Below, in pieces: positions 11,437 to 23,549 of a stretch of DNA of 64,000 nucleotides. Numbering within the stretch: the first letter of the stretch is position 1; the number at the start of each line of letters is the position of its first letter. The DNA is taken from NCBI GenBank assembly GCA_963971575.1, contig OZ020615.1:64117379-64181378 (forward strand), written 5' to 3'. This DNA comes from Liopterus haemorrhoidalis (taxonomy: Eukaryota > Arthropoda > Insecta > Coleoptera > Dytiscidae). The position numbers were made by a program, and so were the translations under genes. The notes below the pieces were generated by a model. That model was not told the origin of the DNA and did not search any database. It saw only the letters and a list, made by a program, of their open reading frames with translations.

Positions 11437-12690
11437 AGATTTTGGGGAGATGAGGACCTTCTTTTTTTGCTCTTCACTTGGATTTGGGAGGTGAGGACTT
11501 TTTTTTGCTCTTCACTTGGATTTTGGGGAGATTAGGACCTTCTTTTTTTGCTCTTCACATGGATTTGGGAGGTGAGGACCTTTTTTTTGCTCTTCACTTG
11601 GATTTTGGGGAGATGAGGACCTTCTTTTTTTTGCTCTTCACTTGGATTTGGGAGGTGAGGACCTTTTTTTTGCTCTTCACTTGGATTTTGGGGAGATGAG
11701 GACCTTCTTTTTTTTGCTCTTCACTTGGATTTGGGAGGTGAGGACTTTTTTTTGCTCTTCACTTGGATTTTGGGGAGATTAGGACCTTCTTTTTTTGCTC
11801 TTCACATGGATTTGGGAGGTGAGGACTTTTTTTTGCTCTTCACTTGGATTTTGGGGAGATTAGGACCTTCTTTTTTTGCTCTTCACATGGATTTGGGAGG
11901 TGAGGACTTTTTTTTGCTCTTCACTTGGATTTTGGGGAGATTAGGACCTTCTTTTTTTGCTCTTCACATGGATTTGGGAGGTGAGGACTTTTTTTTGCTC
12001 TTCACTTGGATTTTGGGGAGATTAGGACCTTCTTTTTTTGCTCTTCACTTGGATTTGGGAGGTGAGGACTTTTTTTTGCTCTTCACTTGGATTTTGGGGA
12101 GATTAGGACCTTCTTTTTTTGCTCTTCACATGGATTTGGGAGGTGAGGACTTTTTTTTGCTCTTCACTTGGATTTTGGGGAGATTAGGACCTTCTTTTTT
12201 TGCTCTTCACATGGATTTGGGAGGTGAGGACTTTTTTTTGCTCTTCACTTGGATTTTGGGGAGATTAGGACCTTCTTTTTTTGCTCTTCACATGGATTTG
12301 GGAGGTGAGGACTTTTTTTTGCTCTTCACTTGGATTTTGGGGAGATTAGGACCTTCTTTTTTTGCTCTTCACATGGATTTGGGAGGTGAGGACCTTTTTT
12401 TTGCTCTTCACTTGGATTTTGGGGAGATGAGGACCTTCTTTTTTTTGCTCTTCACTTGGATTTGGGAGGTGAGGACTTTTTTTTGCTCTTCACTTGGATT
12501 TTGGGGAGATTAGGACCTTCTTTTTTTGCTCTTCACATGGATTTGGGAGGTGAGGACTTTTTTTTGCTCTTCACTTGGATTTTGGGGAGATTAGGACCTT
12601 CTTTTTTTGCTCTTCACATGGATTTGGGAGGTGAGGACCTTTTTTTTGCTCTTCACTTGGATTTGGGAGATTTGGACCTTTTTTTTTGCT
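11437..12690. repeat. Minisatellite, about 40-bp unit in 81-bp pairs, about 31 units
   Basis: Each half-unit reads close to GAGGACCTTTTTTTTGCTCT, TCACTTGGATTTGGGAG. Two alternating half-unit types form an 81-bp period, divisible by three, so the array stays open and gives a 262-residue reading frame with a 27-residue repeat that I reject as a gene. The right edge runs into a hAT-type end (CCATTGCATTCTTAAG-like text, TGGTCACCCTA, ending at 12728) shared with 23197-23494. Confidence 0.88.
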
Positions 12691-12728
12691 CCGTCCCGCA
12701 TTGCATTCTTAAGAAAATGGTCACCCTA
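12691..12728. mobile_element. Terminal part of a hAT MITE attached to the minisatellite
   Basis: GGTCACCCTA at 12719-12728 is the inverted TAGGGTGACC end of the complete hAT MITE at 23197-23494, with matching adjoining sequence (CTCCGTCCCGCATTGC). The opposite end is absent left of 11437, so this copy is truncated. Confidence 0.75.
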
Positions 12729-12729
12729 C

Positions 12730-13207
12730 ATTATAAGGGTATTTTGATGATAATACTTCCAAAATCCTTAAAAATAAACCTATTATTTATATAATTTCAC
12801 ACTTATTTATGATATATATTATGAAAACTTTGTTAAAATATAATTCTTTTCGTACATGTACATAGGTATGGATAAAATTAAATGTATCTTAATTTTATTA
12901 AAGGAAGTAAGGTTTACGCCCACGTTGCGCCGTATCATTGGTAACCAGGACAACACATCTGTGCTGCTGGCTGCCAGAGTGACAGGCGTTAGTTTGTTCG
13001 ACGCTGTCGTGATTCTCCCGTCTATTCGTGTTCTATTTCGTGCCGGTGTTCGTGTATATTGACATATCTGTCCAAACAAACCTATCATTACTTTGTTTTA
13101 ATGAGTTTTCTCTTAAAATTACGTGTTATAGTTCAGGAACCTTAAAAGGTTAGTTCAAACTTGAATAAAAAAAAACATAGAGGGGTGAGGGGGGCTGTGT
13201 TGAAGTA
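12730..13207. other. No gene recognised; a CpG-rich patch at 12910-13060
   Basis: The patch around TACGCCCACGTTGCGCCGTA is richer in CG than its surroundings and is open for about 68-89 residues on either strand. Neither product resembles a known protein. Confidence 0.35.
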
Positions 13208-14111
13208 CCAGGTGTGTAAATTAAGTAACTGGACTGATTTTAAAAATGTTTTTTATTCGAATAGAATTACAATTAAATATTGTGTTCCTCAAAATAACTT
13301 CCTTGGGAAGCCACACAGCGCTGGAGGCGGTTCTTCCATTACTCATAGCAGTGCTGGAACTCGGATACTGGAATAGATTTCAGTTGGTCGGTTACGGACG
13401 TTTGAATGTTTTGGAGTGTCCCAAAATGACGTCCCTTGAGGTGATTTTTCAATCTTGGGAAGAGAAAAAAGTCACATGGACTCAAGTCAGGCGAATAAGG
13501 AGGCTGAGGAGCCACAGGAATGTCTTTACTGGCCAAAAACTGGTTTATTGAAATTGCTGTGTGATTTTTCTCATTCCCAATTCATTGGCAAAAATCTGAT
13601 GAACGGTAGCGTGAGTCAAATTCAACTCTTCCCCGATCATTCTGACTATCAACCGACGATCTGAACGTACAAAATCCCGGATTTTTCATTTTCATTGGTT
13701 CTTGATGAAGGTTCTTGATGAAGATGAAGGCCTTCCGTTGCGTAATTCATCTTCAATCAACTCTTTTCCTTCTGAAAATGCCTTAAACCACCTAAAAACC
13801 TGGGCCCTTGACAAAATATTATCTCCGTAGGCCTGTTGAAGTTTAGCAAAAGTTTCCATTGCACTGTACCCAATTCGGAAGCAAAACCTGATAGCACACC
13901 GTTGCACGAAATGAATCACTCATTTTTAGAACGCACTAGAAAAAACTGTTTGACAAAAAAATCGCTACGGACAACAAAATTACTCTAGCGAGTTCAAACT
14001 CGTTCTGAAGATGTATCACATGTTCACCTGCCGCCTCTCCAAATCCCGCGTCCAAATGTTTCCAGATCAAATTCTATGTTACCAGTCCGGTTACTTAATT
14101 TACACGTCTCG
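13208..14111 (-). mobile_element. mariner-type transposon relic, internally deleted
   Basis: TA-flanked ends CCAGGTGTGTAAATTAAGTA (13208) and the inverted GTTACTTAATTTACACGTCT (to 14111). On the minus strand the N-terminal HTH reads QRCAIRFCFRIGYSAMETF, then QVFRWFKAFSEGKELIEDEL. The C-terminal piece has PPYSPDLSPCDFFLFPRLKN. The middle of the transposase, including the first two catalytic Asp motifs, is missing, and the two pieces are out of frame. Confidence 0.82.
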
Positions 14112-15262
14112 TAAAAGATATCTAAAAAGATCTGACTTAAAGTGGATTTGTGTGATCGATGCTAAAAGTTCATCCGACATCAGCATCCATGAAGAGCAAT
14201 TTCACGTGAAGCAACAACTAAATTAGCCGGATAACGAAATTCCATTAACGCGTTGGATGTATAACTGGACCCAGGAGTTTTTACCGCGGTTCGACCCACA
14301 CACTTCTCCGAAAATTGTACCCAGGAGATCGTAATTAACAAGGATACGCACACGTATATACAGCAGGAGTTGTAAAAATGTTTTATTTTTCACTTCTCTG
14401 TTATTTGGTCATAATGCCTAGGATACGAGATATTTAAACACATGCATAACAACCGGACCATTATGAATTCATAACGCCCTCTCATTGCGCCCTCAACAAA
14501 TATTCTCATTTACGGCCGGTACCTTATTCTTTGATTGTCATAGTCTAAAGATTTCGTATTCTTTTTCAAATATCTGTTTAGATTTAAATGGTAACAAACT
14601 TTCTGTTGCTTTTTGTATATTTTCTCGATATATTCGGGTAAATCTTTCATATGCATTGTGATTGTAAAATTAATTCTGACAATTAAATGTTTAAACAAAA
14701 TCATTTATTTTTTTGTCTATAAACTGTTTATTGTCATAGGCTACCAGATAGGTATAAATATCTGTTGATTTTTACTTTTTATTTTATGTGAAGTGAAAAA
14801 TAAAATCTTGTATGCACCATTGGCATTACTGGATGATAACGTTCAGACAGCGACATCCATCCCTCAGGCCAGTAACACCCTTGGTGCATAAATAGATATT
14901 ACAACTAAAAATTTCGTTGAAGGATTGAACCATCATCCCTGTGCTCCATAGACAACAGAATTACCACTGAGCTTCCAGGTCAATTACGAAATACTGCAAG
15001 ATTGAAATACTGTAAGAAATAGAACAGTAATACTGAAGGAAGCGCAATTTTCTTGAGAAAATGTAGGCTTTTCCACTTTACCTCCAGGGAAAACTAAGAA
15101 TTTGGTCCGTTTATATCAATTTACTCGGAACAGATTGAAGAGAAAAAAATTAGAAAAAGAAATAAAATAATTAAAAAAATTAGCATACAAATCGTGACCG
15201 AACAAAATTGGTTAAGACAGGGATTTAAATAGTAATTTGATCAAGATTTTAAAGTAACATTA
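14112..15262. other. No gene recognised; one imperfect hairpin
   Basis: 14812-14891 can fold: TGCACCATTGGCATTACTGG pairs imperfectly with CCAGTAACACCCTTGGTGCA across about 40 nt. The rest is AT-rich single-copy-looking sequence. Confidence 0.4.
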
Positions 15263-15520
15263 AGGTCCGGTCTTTCCACCTTCAGATAAAGTTCCAGGTA
15301 ACTATCTGACAGATAAAGTTATTTTTAACTTCATTTGAGTAAATGTCATCCCTTCTTTCTATATAAATGTATCTATCGGATAGTTATCTAACGGATAATG
15401 AAACTGACGTATTGGATTCACTGACTGGTATTGACATTTATTCAGCAGATGAAGTTACAAATAACCTTATCTGTCAGATAGTTACCTGGAACTTTATCTG
15501 AAGGTGGAAAGACCGGGCCT
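15263..15520. mobile_element. Palindromic MITE, family with copy at 27165
   Basis: Arms begin AGGTCCGGTCTTTCCACCTT and end with the inverted AAGGTGGAAAGACCGGGCCT. Arms are about 65 bp, including AACTATCTGACAGATAA. No coding content. The target duplication is ambiguous because the ends are flanked by TA/AA. Confidence 0.85.
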
Positions 15521-15577
15521 AACTGAAATTTTCTAAAAACTAAACCCTTTACTCTTAAGCTGTGTTCAAAAAAATTT

Positions 15578-16478
15578 ATGTGAAGTGTGAATATTCACAC
15601 ATTTCAGGTTTTCGCAGGTATATAATAAGTGAAGGCGGTATGCTGAGTGTGTAGGACAAAGTTTACTTTGTAGTAATCACGGCAAAATGAATGATATTTT
15701 TAAAATAATTTATCGTGTGTTAATCATATAATAAGACTGGTTATTAAATTTACGCTCTTAAAAATTAAATACAACATTTGTCAAAATATAACTAGAATTT
15801 TGACAAAATAATTTCAACATAATAAAAATGCAAAAAAAAAAAACAGAAAAAATAAAATTCACTCCGTACTCGAACTCGAAACCTTTCGTTTTCCAGCCAG
15901 TTTAAGAGTGCCCTAACGCATGTCGCCATCGCACGCCATGCATGTGAGTGTCTTACATTAGTATAACTTTTGTACTTTGTGAACCAAAAACCACAAAAAA
16001 TGCGTTATTTTCCAAAAACATAATCTGATCAAAAATTCCTGTTGTACTATTTCGGTTCACACCAATATACATTACTTAGAATTTTTTTAGATTTTTAGTT
16101 TAAACCATCTGGGCTACAGGGTGTGGGACAAAATTTTTATTGCACAATTTTGGCAAAAATCGCATCAAAATAATTTATTTTGCAAAAATAAAAATTTGAT
16201 CGTTAATCCACGTACGAAGGGCTTTCATTTGATACCCTACTCAAAATTTAAAAAAAATATTTTTGTTTTCGATGAACACATATTTGTTTATATTTTTAGG
16301 GGGGTATGTTTTTTAGATGTTTTAGTATTTTTCCTATGTGCGGGTCAAAGATTTGTATAAGCATGCCAAATTTCAACTCTCTAGGTTTAGCCGTTTGGCT
16401 ACAATTTTTACCGAACAGACAGACAGACGACAAAATGACGGTATAAGGGTTTTTTGGTCATACCTACAAAACCCTAAA
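15578..16478 (+). mobile_element. Hairpin-ended nonautonomous element, copy 2
   Basis: Starts TGTGAAGTGTGAATATTCAC and ends CATACCTACAAAACCCTAAA. Near-complete inverted copy of 7550-8484. 15850-15940 contains a tRNA-like patch on the minus strand, and 16420-16435 a short GACA run where the other copy has a long one. Confidence 0.72.
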
Positions 16479-16489
16479 AATGTAGGTCA

Positions 16490-17797
16490 ATAGTTGTCCC
16501 CGAGCTAAGACGGGTGGGGCAGCTAGTATAAAATAAAAACTAGTACGTAAACCTGTACCATTTATTATTGTGATATTGATGTGTTAGTCAAAACCCAGTG
16601 TTAGTGTGGAACTAGTTTGATATTCTGCGTTAAATACATTTGTTAGCAATATATCTTGACAGTAATATCGATTGCGGAGGGGTGAATTGGGTTGTATAGG
16701 GTAAATACGTTACCTACTTCTCGATTCGCGGGGGTTTTTACTGGTAATCGGCAACTTCTATTACATTTCATGCTGTTTCGCACCTCCAATGAAATCATTT
16801 CAATGGAAAGGCATTCAGCTAAGAACCCCATCTGGGGAAATGAAATGTTCTACCAAACTTACGGTTATTATTCACAATATTTATTCATCAACAACAAAAT
16901 AAAAAATTACCATTGTTGAAACACGGAAGGAGATCACCACTATACATTACAACACAGAATAAAACGTGTCACACGCAAATTTAACCCATTATTTGCCATA
17001 ATTCAAATAAACAAAAAAAATTGAAAATAACTATTTAACTTATTTTATTTAAGTCCAAAGAAAGTGATTTTGCCAAATTTAAACTTATTTTGTGTGCACA
17101 TCTGAAAATATGAACCGTCGTATTTTGGGGACATTGGCGGAATGTGGTATAAATAATTATTAAAATAAAATTAACAACATATTATCTACTACTTATTTTA
17201 TTGAAGTTTTGAAAGTAATACAAAAATATAAGCAAAAAAAAATTAAAAATCCACAAAAACAAAAATATAATTACGGAGTATGAAACGGTGCAAAGCAATT
17301 ATCATGCAATGGTATATCGCAGCGTTTGCAAATTCTTGTAGTTATAACTTCCATACTGACGTTCGCAACAAGTAAGAAAAAATGGCGGTAATATTATGTA
17401 TAACTATGAAGTACTTGCTTTTAAATATTTGTTTTGCCTGCTGGTTTTATTTTAGAAATTGCAGTTAATTATTTAAAAAATAACGTCCCAAAAAAAGGAC
17501 ATTGGTAGAATTTGGGTTAAATAATTAAACGCGAATTTCAAACCGGTAAATTATTATTTTGGTAATTTACTGCAACTCAGAACACTGCATAATATTAGTG
17601 ATGTGCCGGATGACATAGAGCCGGTTTGTGAAAGCTTAGTTAACTATAAACAAATATTTAGAAATTGGTTGCTATGGTTACTTATGGGGTTGTTATATTG
17701 TAATTGAGTTTAACCAAAAGATTAAACTCGGTTAAGCTTTCAGAAGCCGACCCATAAAAGCCAGATCCGCGGATACGGTACTAGTAAAAAAAATTGA
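16490..17797. other. No gene recognised; AT-rich with a weak inverted repeat
   Basis: 17600-17755 has partly inverted ends (GGTTTGTGAAAGCTTAGTTA and TTAAGCTTTCAGAAGCC) suggesting an old MITE. Short open frames around 16640-16920 have no recognisable content. Confidence 0.35.
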
Positions 17798-18816
17798 TGT
17801 GAAGTGTGAATTTTCACACATTTTAGGGTTTCGCAGGTATTTAGTAAGTGAATGATGATTATTAGGGATGCCAAAACAAATTTTATGTTAAAATATTTTT
17901 TTATTAATTTTAATTCGAATGCCTAATACTATTATTTGGGTTTCTAAATATTTGCAGTAGTTTTTTTTTATATAGCAAAGTTCATTAATATTTTTAAAAT
18001 TGCGCCTACGGCTTCCATTAGTTGTTTAAGTCATAAACTCCGCCCCTCTGATTTCGTATACATTCAAACATAGAATTAAATTATAATTTCAACACTTCCG
18101 ACTGGTTATTAAATTTACGCTTTTAAAAATTAAATGCAACATTTGCCAAAATATAACTAGAATTTCGACAAAATAATTTAAACTAAATAAAAATGCAAAA
18201 AAAAAAAATATTGACGGGAATCGAACAGTGGTTTGCAACTTACGAAGCGAGAACGTTACCACTGGACTAGTGATGTTCACTCGTTTACTGTGTTAAATAG
18301 CGGATTAAATATTTTAAATATTTTAGTTAAAAACACAAAAAATGTTATTTTCCGAAAACATAATCTGATCAAAAATTCCTGTTGTACTATTCCGGTTCAC
18401 ACCAATGTACATTACTTAAAAAAATTTCACATTTTTAGTTTAAACCATCTGGGCTACAGGGTGTGGGACATTTTTTTTTTGCACAATTTTGGCAATAATC
18501 GCGTCAAAATAATTTATTTTGCAAAAATAAAATTTTGATCGTTAATCCACGTACCAAGGGCTTTCATTTGGTATCCTACACAGAATTGTAAATAAATATA
18601 TTTTTTTTTGTCGATGAGCATATATTTGTTTATATTTTTAAGGGGTTATGTTTTTTAGATGTTTTAGTATTTTTCCTATGTGCGGGTCAAAGAGTTGTAT
18701 AAGCATGCCAAATTTCAACTCTCTAGGTTTAGCCGTTTGCCTACAATTTTTCAGACAGACGACAAAATGACGGTATAAAGGTTTTTTGGTCATACCTACA
18801 AAACCCTAAAAAACGA
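17798..18816 (+). mobile_element. Hairpin-ended nonautonomous element, diverged copy 3
   Basis: Starts TGTGAAGTGTGAATTTTCAC and ends ACCTACAAAACCCTAAAAA like copies 1 and 2. Its first 400 bp differ and match the fragment at 62230-62632. 18205-18270 on the minus strand is a good tRNA-like sequence: AGTCCAGTGGTAACGTTCTC, then ACTGTTCGATTCCCGT. The acceptor ends do not pair, so I do not call a functional tRNA. Confidence 0.65.
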
Positions 18817-18978
18817 TCGATCTTGAAGCGATAGCTGTGTCGTGCTTTTCCTACAAATCAAAGCATACAAACTGACGGTACTAACACGTAGAAAGATTGT
18901 TATAAGCTTCTAGATAAAATTATCTAGATAATGCTCAACACTGGTTTAGTATCGTTAGTATCGTTTCATCCCTATACG

Positions 18979-19002
18979 TCTCTCTGTTTCTCTCTCTCTC
19001 TT

Positions 19003-19052
<50 letters not shown>

Positions 19053-19083
19053 TCTCTCCCTCCCTCCCCCTCTCTCTCTCTTT
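18979..19083. repeat. (TC)n microsatellite
   Basis: About 105 bp of CT/TC with a few interruptions, ending in CCCTCC-rich text. Confidence 0.92.
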
Positions 19084-21345
19084 GTGACTCTCTACCTACT
19101 CACCTTTCTCCCCTTGTCTAAATTGTTTAGCTTTATGGTGTTAGCATTGTATCTCCGAGCAAATTTCTGTTTTTAACTATGCGTAATAGATGGAATTTAG
19201 CAGTAGCTATGAATGTTGAACTAATTTAGACCATGACACACACCATTGGCTTCCTAAATAATAACTTATTACTGGATTAAATTGCTCTAATTCTCCACTA
19301 ACCCCCAATTTAAACATGACTTAACAACCCTCGGATTATCACCTAAACCAGATTAAAGCCATACATTTAAAAAATTAACTAACTACATTTTTAAAATATA
19401 TATATTTTTTTGTTTTTGTACATTGTTCGTAGTTTTCAAAAATGTATGGTAATACTGCTCTGTTTTATATAAAATTACGTTTTCCATTATTTTCTTCTCT
19501 TCCTTCCATTCGCGCGAAAACATAAACTGGGTTACGAGTCGTCAAAATTAATAAAATTGTAGACATTAAAATATCTTAAAGGGGAACGTCTAAACACACC
19601 AAAAAGTCTTTAAGACAACATGTTAATTTTTGTATTATCTGTCTCATTTTGTAATACCTAGCTAACAGGGAAAGTTCAGTTTTTAATTTGTATATTTACA
19701 ATACATTTATAATATTATTATAGTATTGGTTCACATGGATATGCTGAAGTCCCCCAACTAACACAAAAGGTGCAACATAAAACCTAAATGATATATAGCA
19801 TATATATTATGGCATTAAAAATTCCTAATTAAAGCATGAGACCAGATATTTTGTTAACATCATTTATAGTTTATTTTTGTTTTATGCATACAAGCAATTA
19901 TAATTTCCTAGGCTGGCACCTAAAATGAATAAAAAATACTGACGTATGTGGCTGTAGATGTTTAATATAAGCAAATCTTCAACTAACCCCTTTTTTTAAC
20001 CTTTTTACCTAAGAATTATGAGAAGATTTATAACATGTATATTACAAAGGTCTCGGGTTCGAGTCTCGTTAAAAGCATGGGTGTTTTATAATAATAATAA
20101 TAATAATATAACTTTATTTTAGGATGCCAAACAAGTTCGTAATATATTTCCTGATCAACATCCATAATTGCTATGAAAAAAGGTTTATAATACTACTAAT
20201 AAAACCTAAATAAGAAATTAAGTTTAATTTATAGTTATTATATAATCGATTTGAAAACAGTTATAAAGCCAGTTTATAACTTTTACCTGATATTTTGATG
20301 TTATAAAAACTGCAATAGATACAACATAAGAATGTCTTATAAATATTTGATATTTCTTAAAAGAGAATAATTATAAAATAATTTTTAGACTATTGTGATT
20401 CTTGCAATTTATTCGAATACTGTATAAAGAAAAGTAAATCTAAAACTTCAAGAAATGATAAAACAAAGCCAAAATCAACAAGCAAATTTATTTGTCACTT
20501 CATAATTTCTAAAAAACAACATGTCAATGTCAAATAAAGCATTTATTAAATATGTTAAGGGCTAATAAATGTTTTATTTAGAAGACAATCAAATACATCG
20601 GTGCAATAATGCGACTTTTTAATAAGTTCTGGAATTTGTCAAAAGGTGGCAGTGCTAGTAGTTATTTATTCTCCACTGCCTAACGGTAATTAAAATTAAT
20701 ACCTACCGTTTTATATATATAACTCTATAATCGTTATGCAGTAGCGAAGCACAGGTATACCAACCAGTAATATACAGAAATTAAAAAATAAAATTTATTT
20801 TAAATTGAAAACCCAATTTTTTTCTAAAACCGTGAATTTATGGTAATCGTGAAAAATGAAGATCGAGTCCTAATTGCAATTGTTGTAAACATGCTTTCCA
20901 CGCTGCATATCATTATTTTCTACAAGTAATTATGGAGTATATAACGACATTCTTAGATTATCTTTCATTTCTCTGAAAAATCTTTGTTGAAATCCACAAG
21001 TGTGCTATAACATTTCTTTTATATTAGAAATTATAATATTTAAAATAGCGTGCCGAGTGCAAGTTTATGAAGCAATAATACAGCCATAATTGCGTGTACG
21101 AAGTACATTTTACGAATTCCTACCGTCCGTTTTGATTATGTTGGCACCTCTGACTCTCACAGTTCTGACAGATAAGTACCCTCTTATAACTCACAATTCA
21201 CATTGTCTTCCAAAACAAAAATCAATAAAAGCAAATTTAACATGGGATGTACCCATAAGTTTCTTTTAATCACGCATTTAAATCTGTTATTTAAAAAAAA
21301 AAAAAGATTTTATTTATATTATATCAGCCTATTTTTTTAATTCGA
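19084..21345. other. Long AT-rich stretch without recognised genes
   Basis: A tRNA-type B box (GGTCTCGGGTTCGAGTCTCG, 20050) followed by an AAT microsatellite at 20083-20107 looks like a SINE relic. 19630-19715 matches 63905-64000 (ATTATCTGTCTCATTTTGTA). I see no coding exon, although an unseen small 5' exon of Efa6 could lie here. Confidence 0.4.
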
Positions 21346-21424
21346 TTTTAGTCAAAATACAGCTATCAGCTAAATTTGGGGTGAGGATTATGAAAAAAAT
21401 GTTTGAAAAATTCATGCTTTCTTA

Positions 21425-22180
21425 ACTATTCACTTAATAAGTCCCCGATCTGACATATCTATGGCAACACTGTTGACCAGGGGCGCACACAAGGGGGGGG
21501 GTATCCAACGGGTCCGGACCCCCCCGTACCGTGAGAAGTGAGGACCTTTTTTTTGCTCTTCACTTAAAATTTAGAAGTGAGGACCTTTTTTTTGCTCTTC
21601 ATTTAAAATTTAAAAGGGAGGACCTTTTTTTGCTCTTCACTTGAAATTTAAATTTTGCCCTGTGTTTATAATAAGCTTTAAATATATAATATTTCTTTAT
21701 AAAAATTATGTATAATTGGACCCCCTCCAAGCCAAAAATCTATGTGCGCCCCTGCTGTTGACAGACCCATATGATTTCTGGATAGTACCAACCTTCAAAC
21801 GATACGTGTGAAAAATTCATGACATTCTGACGATTAGTTTAGAGGTTACAGTGGTTTTAGTGACTCCAGTTTTGTAATTTTCTAAAGAATGGATAAAAAA
21901 GAATTTCGTGTGTTAATTAAACATTTTTTTTTGATTGGAAATAATACTGTTGAAGCCAAACTGTGGCTTGATAAGCGTTATAGAGACTCTGCACCAGGCA
22001 AATCATCTGTTACTGATTGGTATGCTGAATTTAAATTAATTGATTTTAATTTTTTTAATTTTAGAAGCGTTGAAATGTATGTATCACTCTTGAAGAGGAG
22101 TATGTTGATGAATAAAGTCGAATTTCTAAAAAAAAATATTGTTTTTCTTAGTTAGACCGGAGACTTACTGAGCGACGTAG
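21425..22180 (+). mobile_element. mariner relic carrying a nested hAT MITE
   Basis: Inverted ends ACTATTCACTTAATAAGTCC and (inverted) CTACGTCGCTCAGTAAGTCT, TA on both sides. 21889-22030 encodes the start of a mariner transposase (MDKKEFRVLIKHFF, then KSSVTDWYAEFK). A deletion then jumps to a short C-terminal stretch. Non-functional. Confidence 0.8.
21478..21754. mobile_element. hAT MITE nested in mariner
   Basis: Ends CAGGGGCGCACA and TGTGCGCCCCTG, with an exact 8-bp duplication CTGTTGAC at 21470-21477 and 21755-21762, the hAT hallmark. Inside, 21535-21650 holds three units of the same GAGGACCTTTTTTTTGCTCT repeat that forms the minisatellite at 11437. Confidence 0.92.
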
Positions 22181-23196
22181 TAGTTTTTGAGTTAGAGCCG
22201 ATTCGGGTCAGTTTTTTGCCTATAATTCCAAAACTTTTGCCCAAACTTCAAAATGGACTAAATTTTCTTGATCTATGACCAAAAATACATATTTGTACCA
22301 ATTTTCAATAAAATCGGAGACAAAAATTTTTTTCTTCAAAATCACGAATTTTGTAAGGTATACCCCTTACGATTTTTTCGATTTTTGGCCATTGTCAAGG
22401 GTTTTGAATAACTGCCCATACAAAACTTAATAATTGGTTTATTAAGGCCCAATTTTTTTTTTTTTTTTTTAGACTAAACAATATAGTGTAATTTTAAAGA
22501 TTCAAACCGCAAATTTATATCTCTAACCATTTTTTAGTTATGATTTATCAAAATTTTCGAAAAATATGAAAAAAAAATGAAAAATTTTCAAAAAATTATT
22601 TTGCTTCAAAATATTATTACAAGTCAATTAGGACCTTAAGATTTCAAAAAATTCAACCCCAGATCTTTATCGCATTTCGTTTTTAAGATACGTCCATGCG
22701 AAGATGAAAATTTCAATAAATCACGCCGCAGTAAAATTTGTCATAATTTTAAAATACGCTAAGCAAATAAGGCCTCAAATTTTTTCTAGACTAAATAAGC
22801 TACGTGGAATCCAAAAATTCTAACCTTGGGTCGTTTTTTTTAACTGTTTTTGAGTTGTGATTTTTTTAAAATTCACAATTTTCACAAATGCCATTAAAAG
22901 AATCAGCTATGGTCACTACAGGACCGACCGCCATTACAAAGTACTTGTATAAAATGCATTCTAGCAGCAGAGTAGAAATAACTTGGCCTAATATTTTCTA
23001 ACAGAGATATTATTTATCATGACCCCCTGGTCAAATGAAACGTTACATATAAGTATGAAAAAATTGAGACTTGAAAAATTTTTGTAAAACTTTTGTTAAA
23101 TACTGTTAAAAATATTTCGAAAAAATTTATTTAACAAAAGATACTGTTCAGCACATTGTGTGTACGGTACGACTCATCATGTCATTTAGTTAAGAC

Positions 23197-23494
23197 TAGG
23201 GTGACCATTTTCTTAAGAAGGCAATGCGGGACGGAGCAAAAAAAACAAAAGGTCCTCACCTCCCAAATCTAAGTGAAGAGCAAAAAAAAGGTCCTCATCT
23301 CCCAAAATCCAAGTGAAGAGCAAAAAAAAAGGTCTTCACCTCCCAAATCCAAGTGATGAGCAAAAAAAAAGGTCCTCACCTCCCAAATCCAAAATGCGGG
23401 ATAATGCGGGACAAAATGTTAAAATGCGGGACTTTTGCGGGACGCATCTTAATGCGGGACAAAATGTTAAAATGCGGGACGAATGGTCACCCTA
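23197..23494. mobile_element. hAT MITE with internal 40-bp repeats
   Basis: Ends TAGGGTGACCATT and AATGGTCACCCTA, with an 8-bp duplication GTTAAGAC at 23189-23196 and 23495-23502. It contains four units of the GTCCTCACCTCCCAAATCC repeat (the complement of the minisatellite unit at 11437) and AATGCGGGACAAAATG repeats. No coding content. Confidence 0.93.
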
Positions 23495-23549
23495 GTTAAG
23501 ACTAGAGGTTTCGGATGAGTTTTAACATCATCTGAAAACACGAAACTTA

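Larger units (their letters stand above)
21346..22905. repeat. Satellite-leader block, split by a mariner insertion
   Basis: 21346-21422 and 22183-22905 together match 5640-6400: the text breaks in TTCATGCTTTCT and resumes TAGTTTTTGAGTTAGAGCC. The interruption is the mariner at 21425-22180. Confidence 0.8.

Noticed and set aside
11725..12513. 262-residue repetitive open frame (27-residue repeat)
   Set aside because: It is the translation of a minisatellite whose 81-bp period is divisible by three. There is no start context or domain, and neighbouring repeats give the same peptide in other frames.
18205..18270. tRNA gene on the minus strand
   Set aside because: A- and B-box-like text is good, but the acceptor stem does not pair and it sits inside a dispersed repeat.
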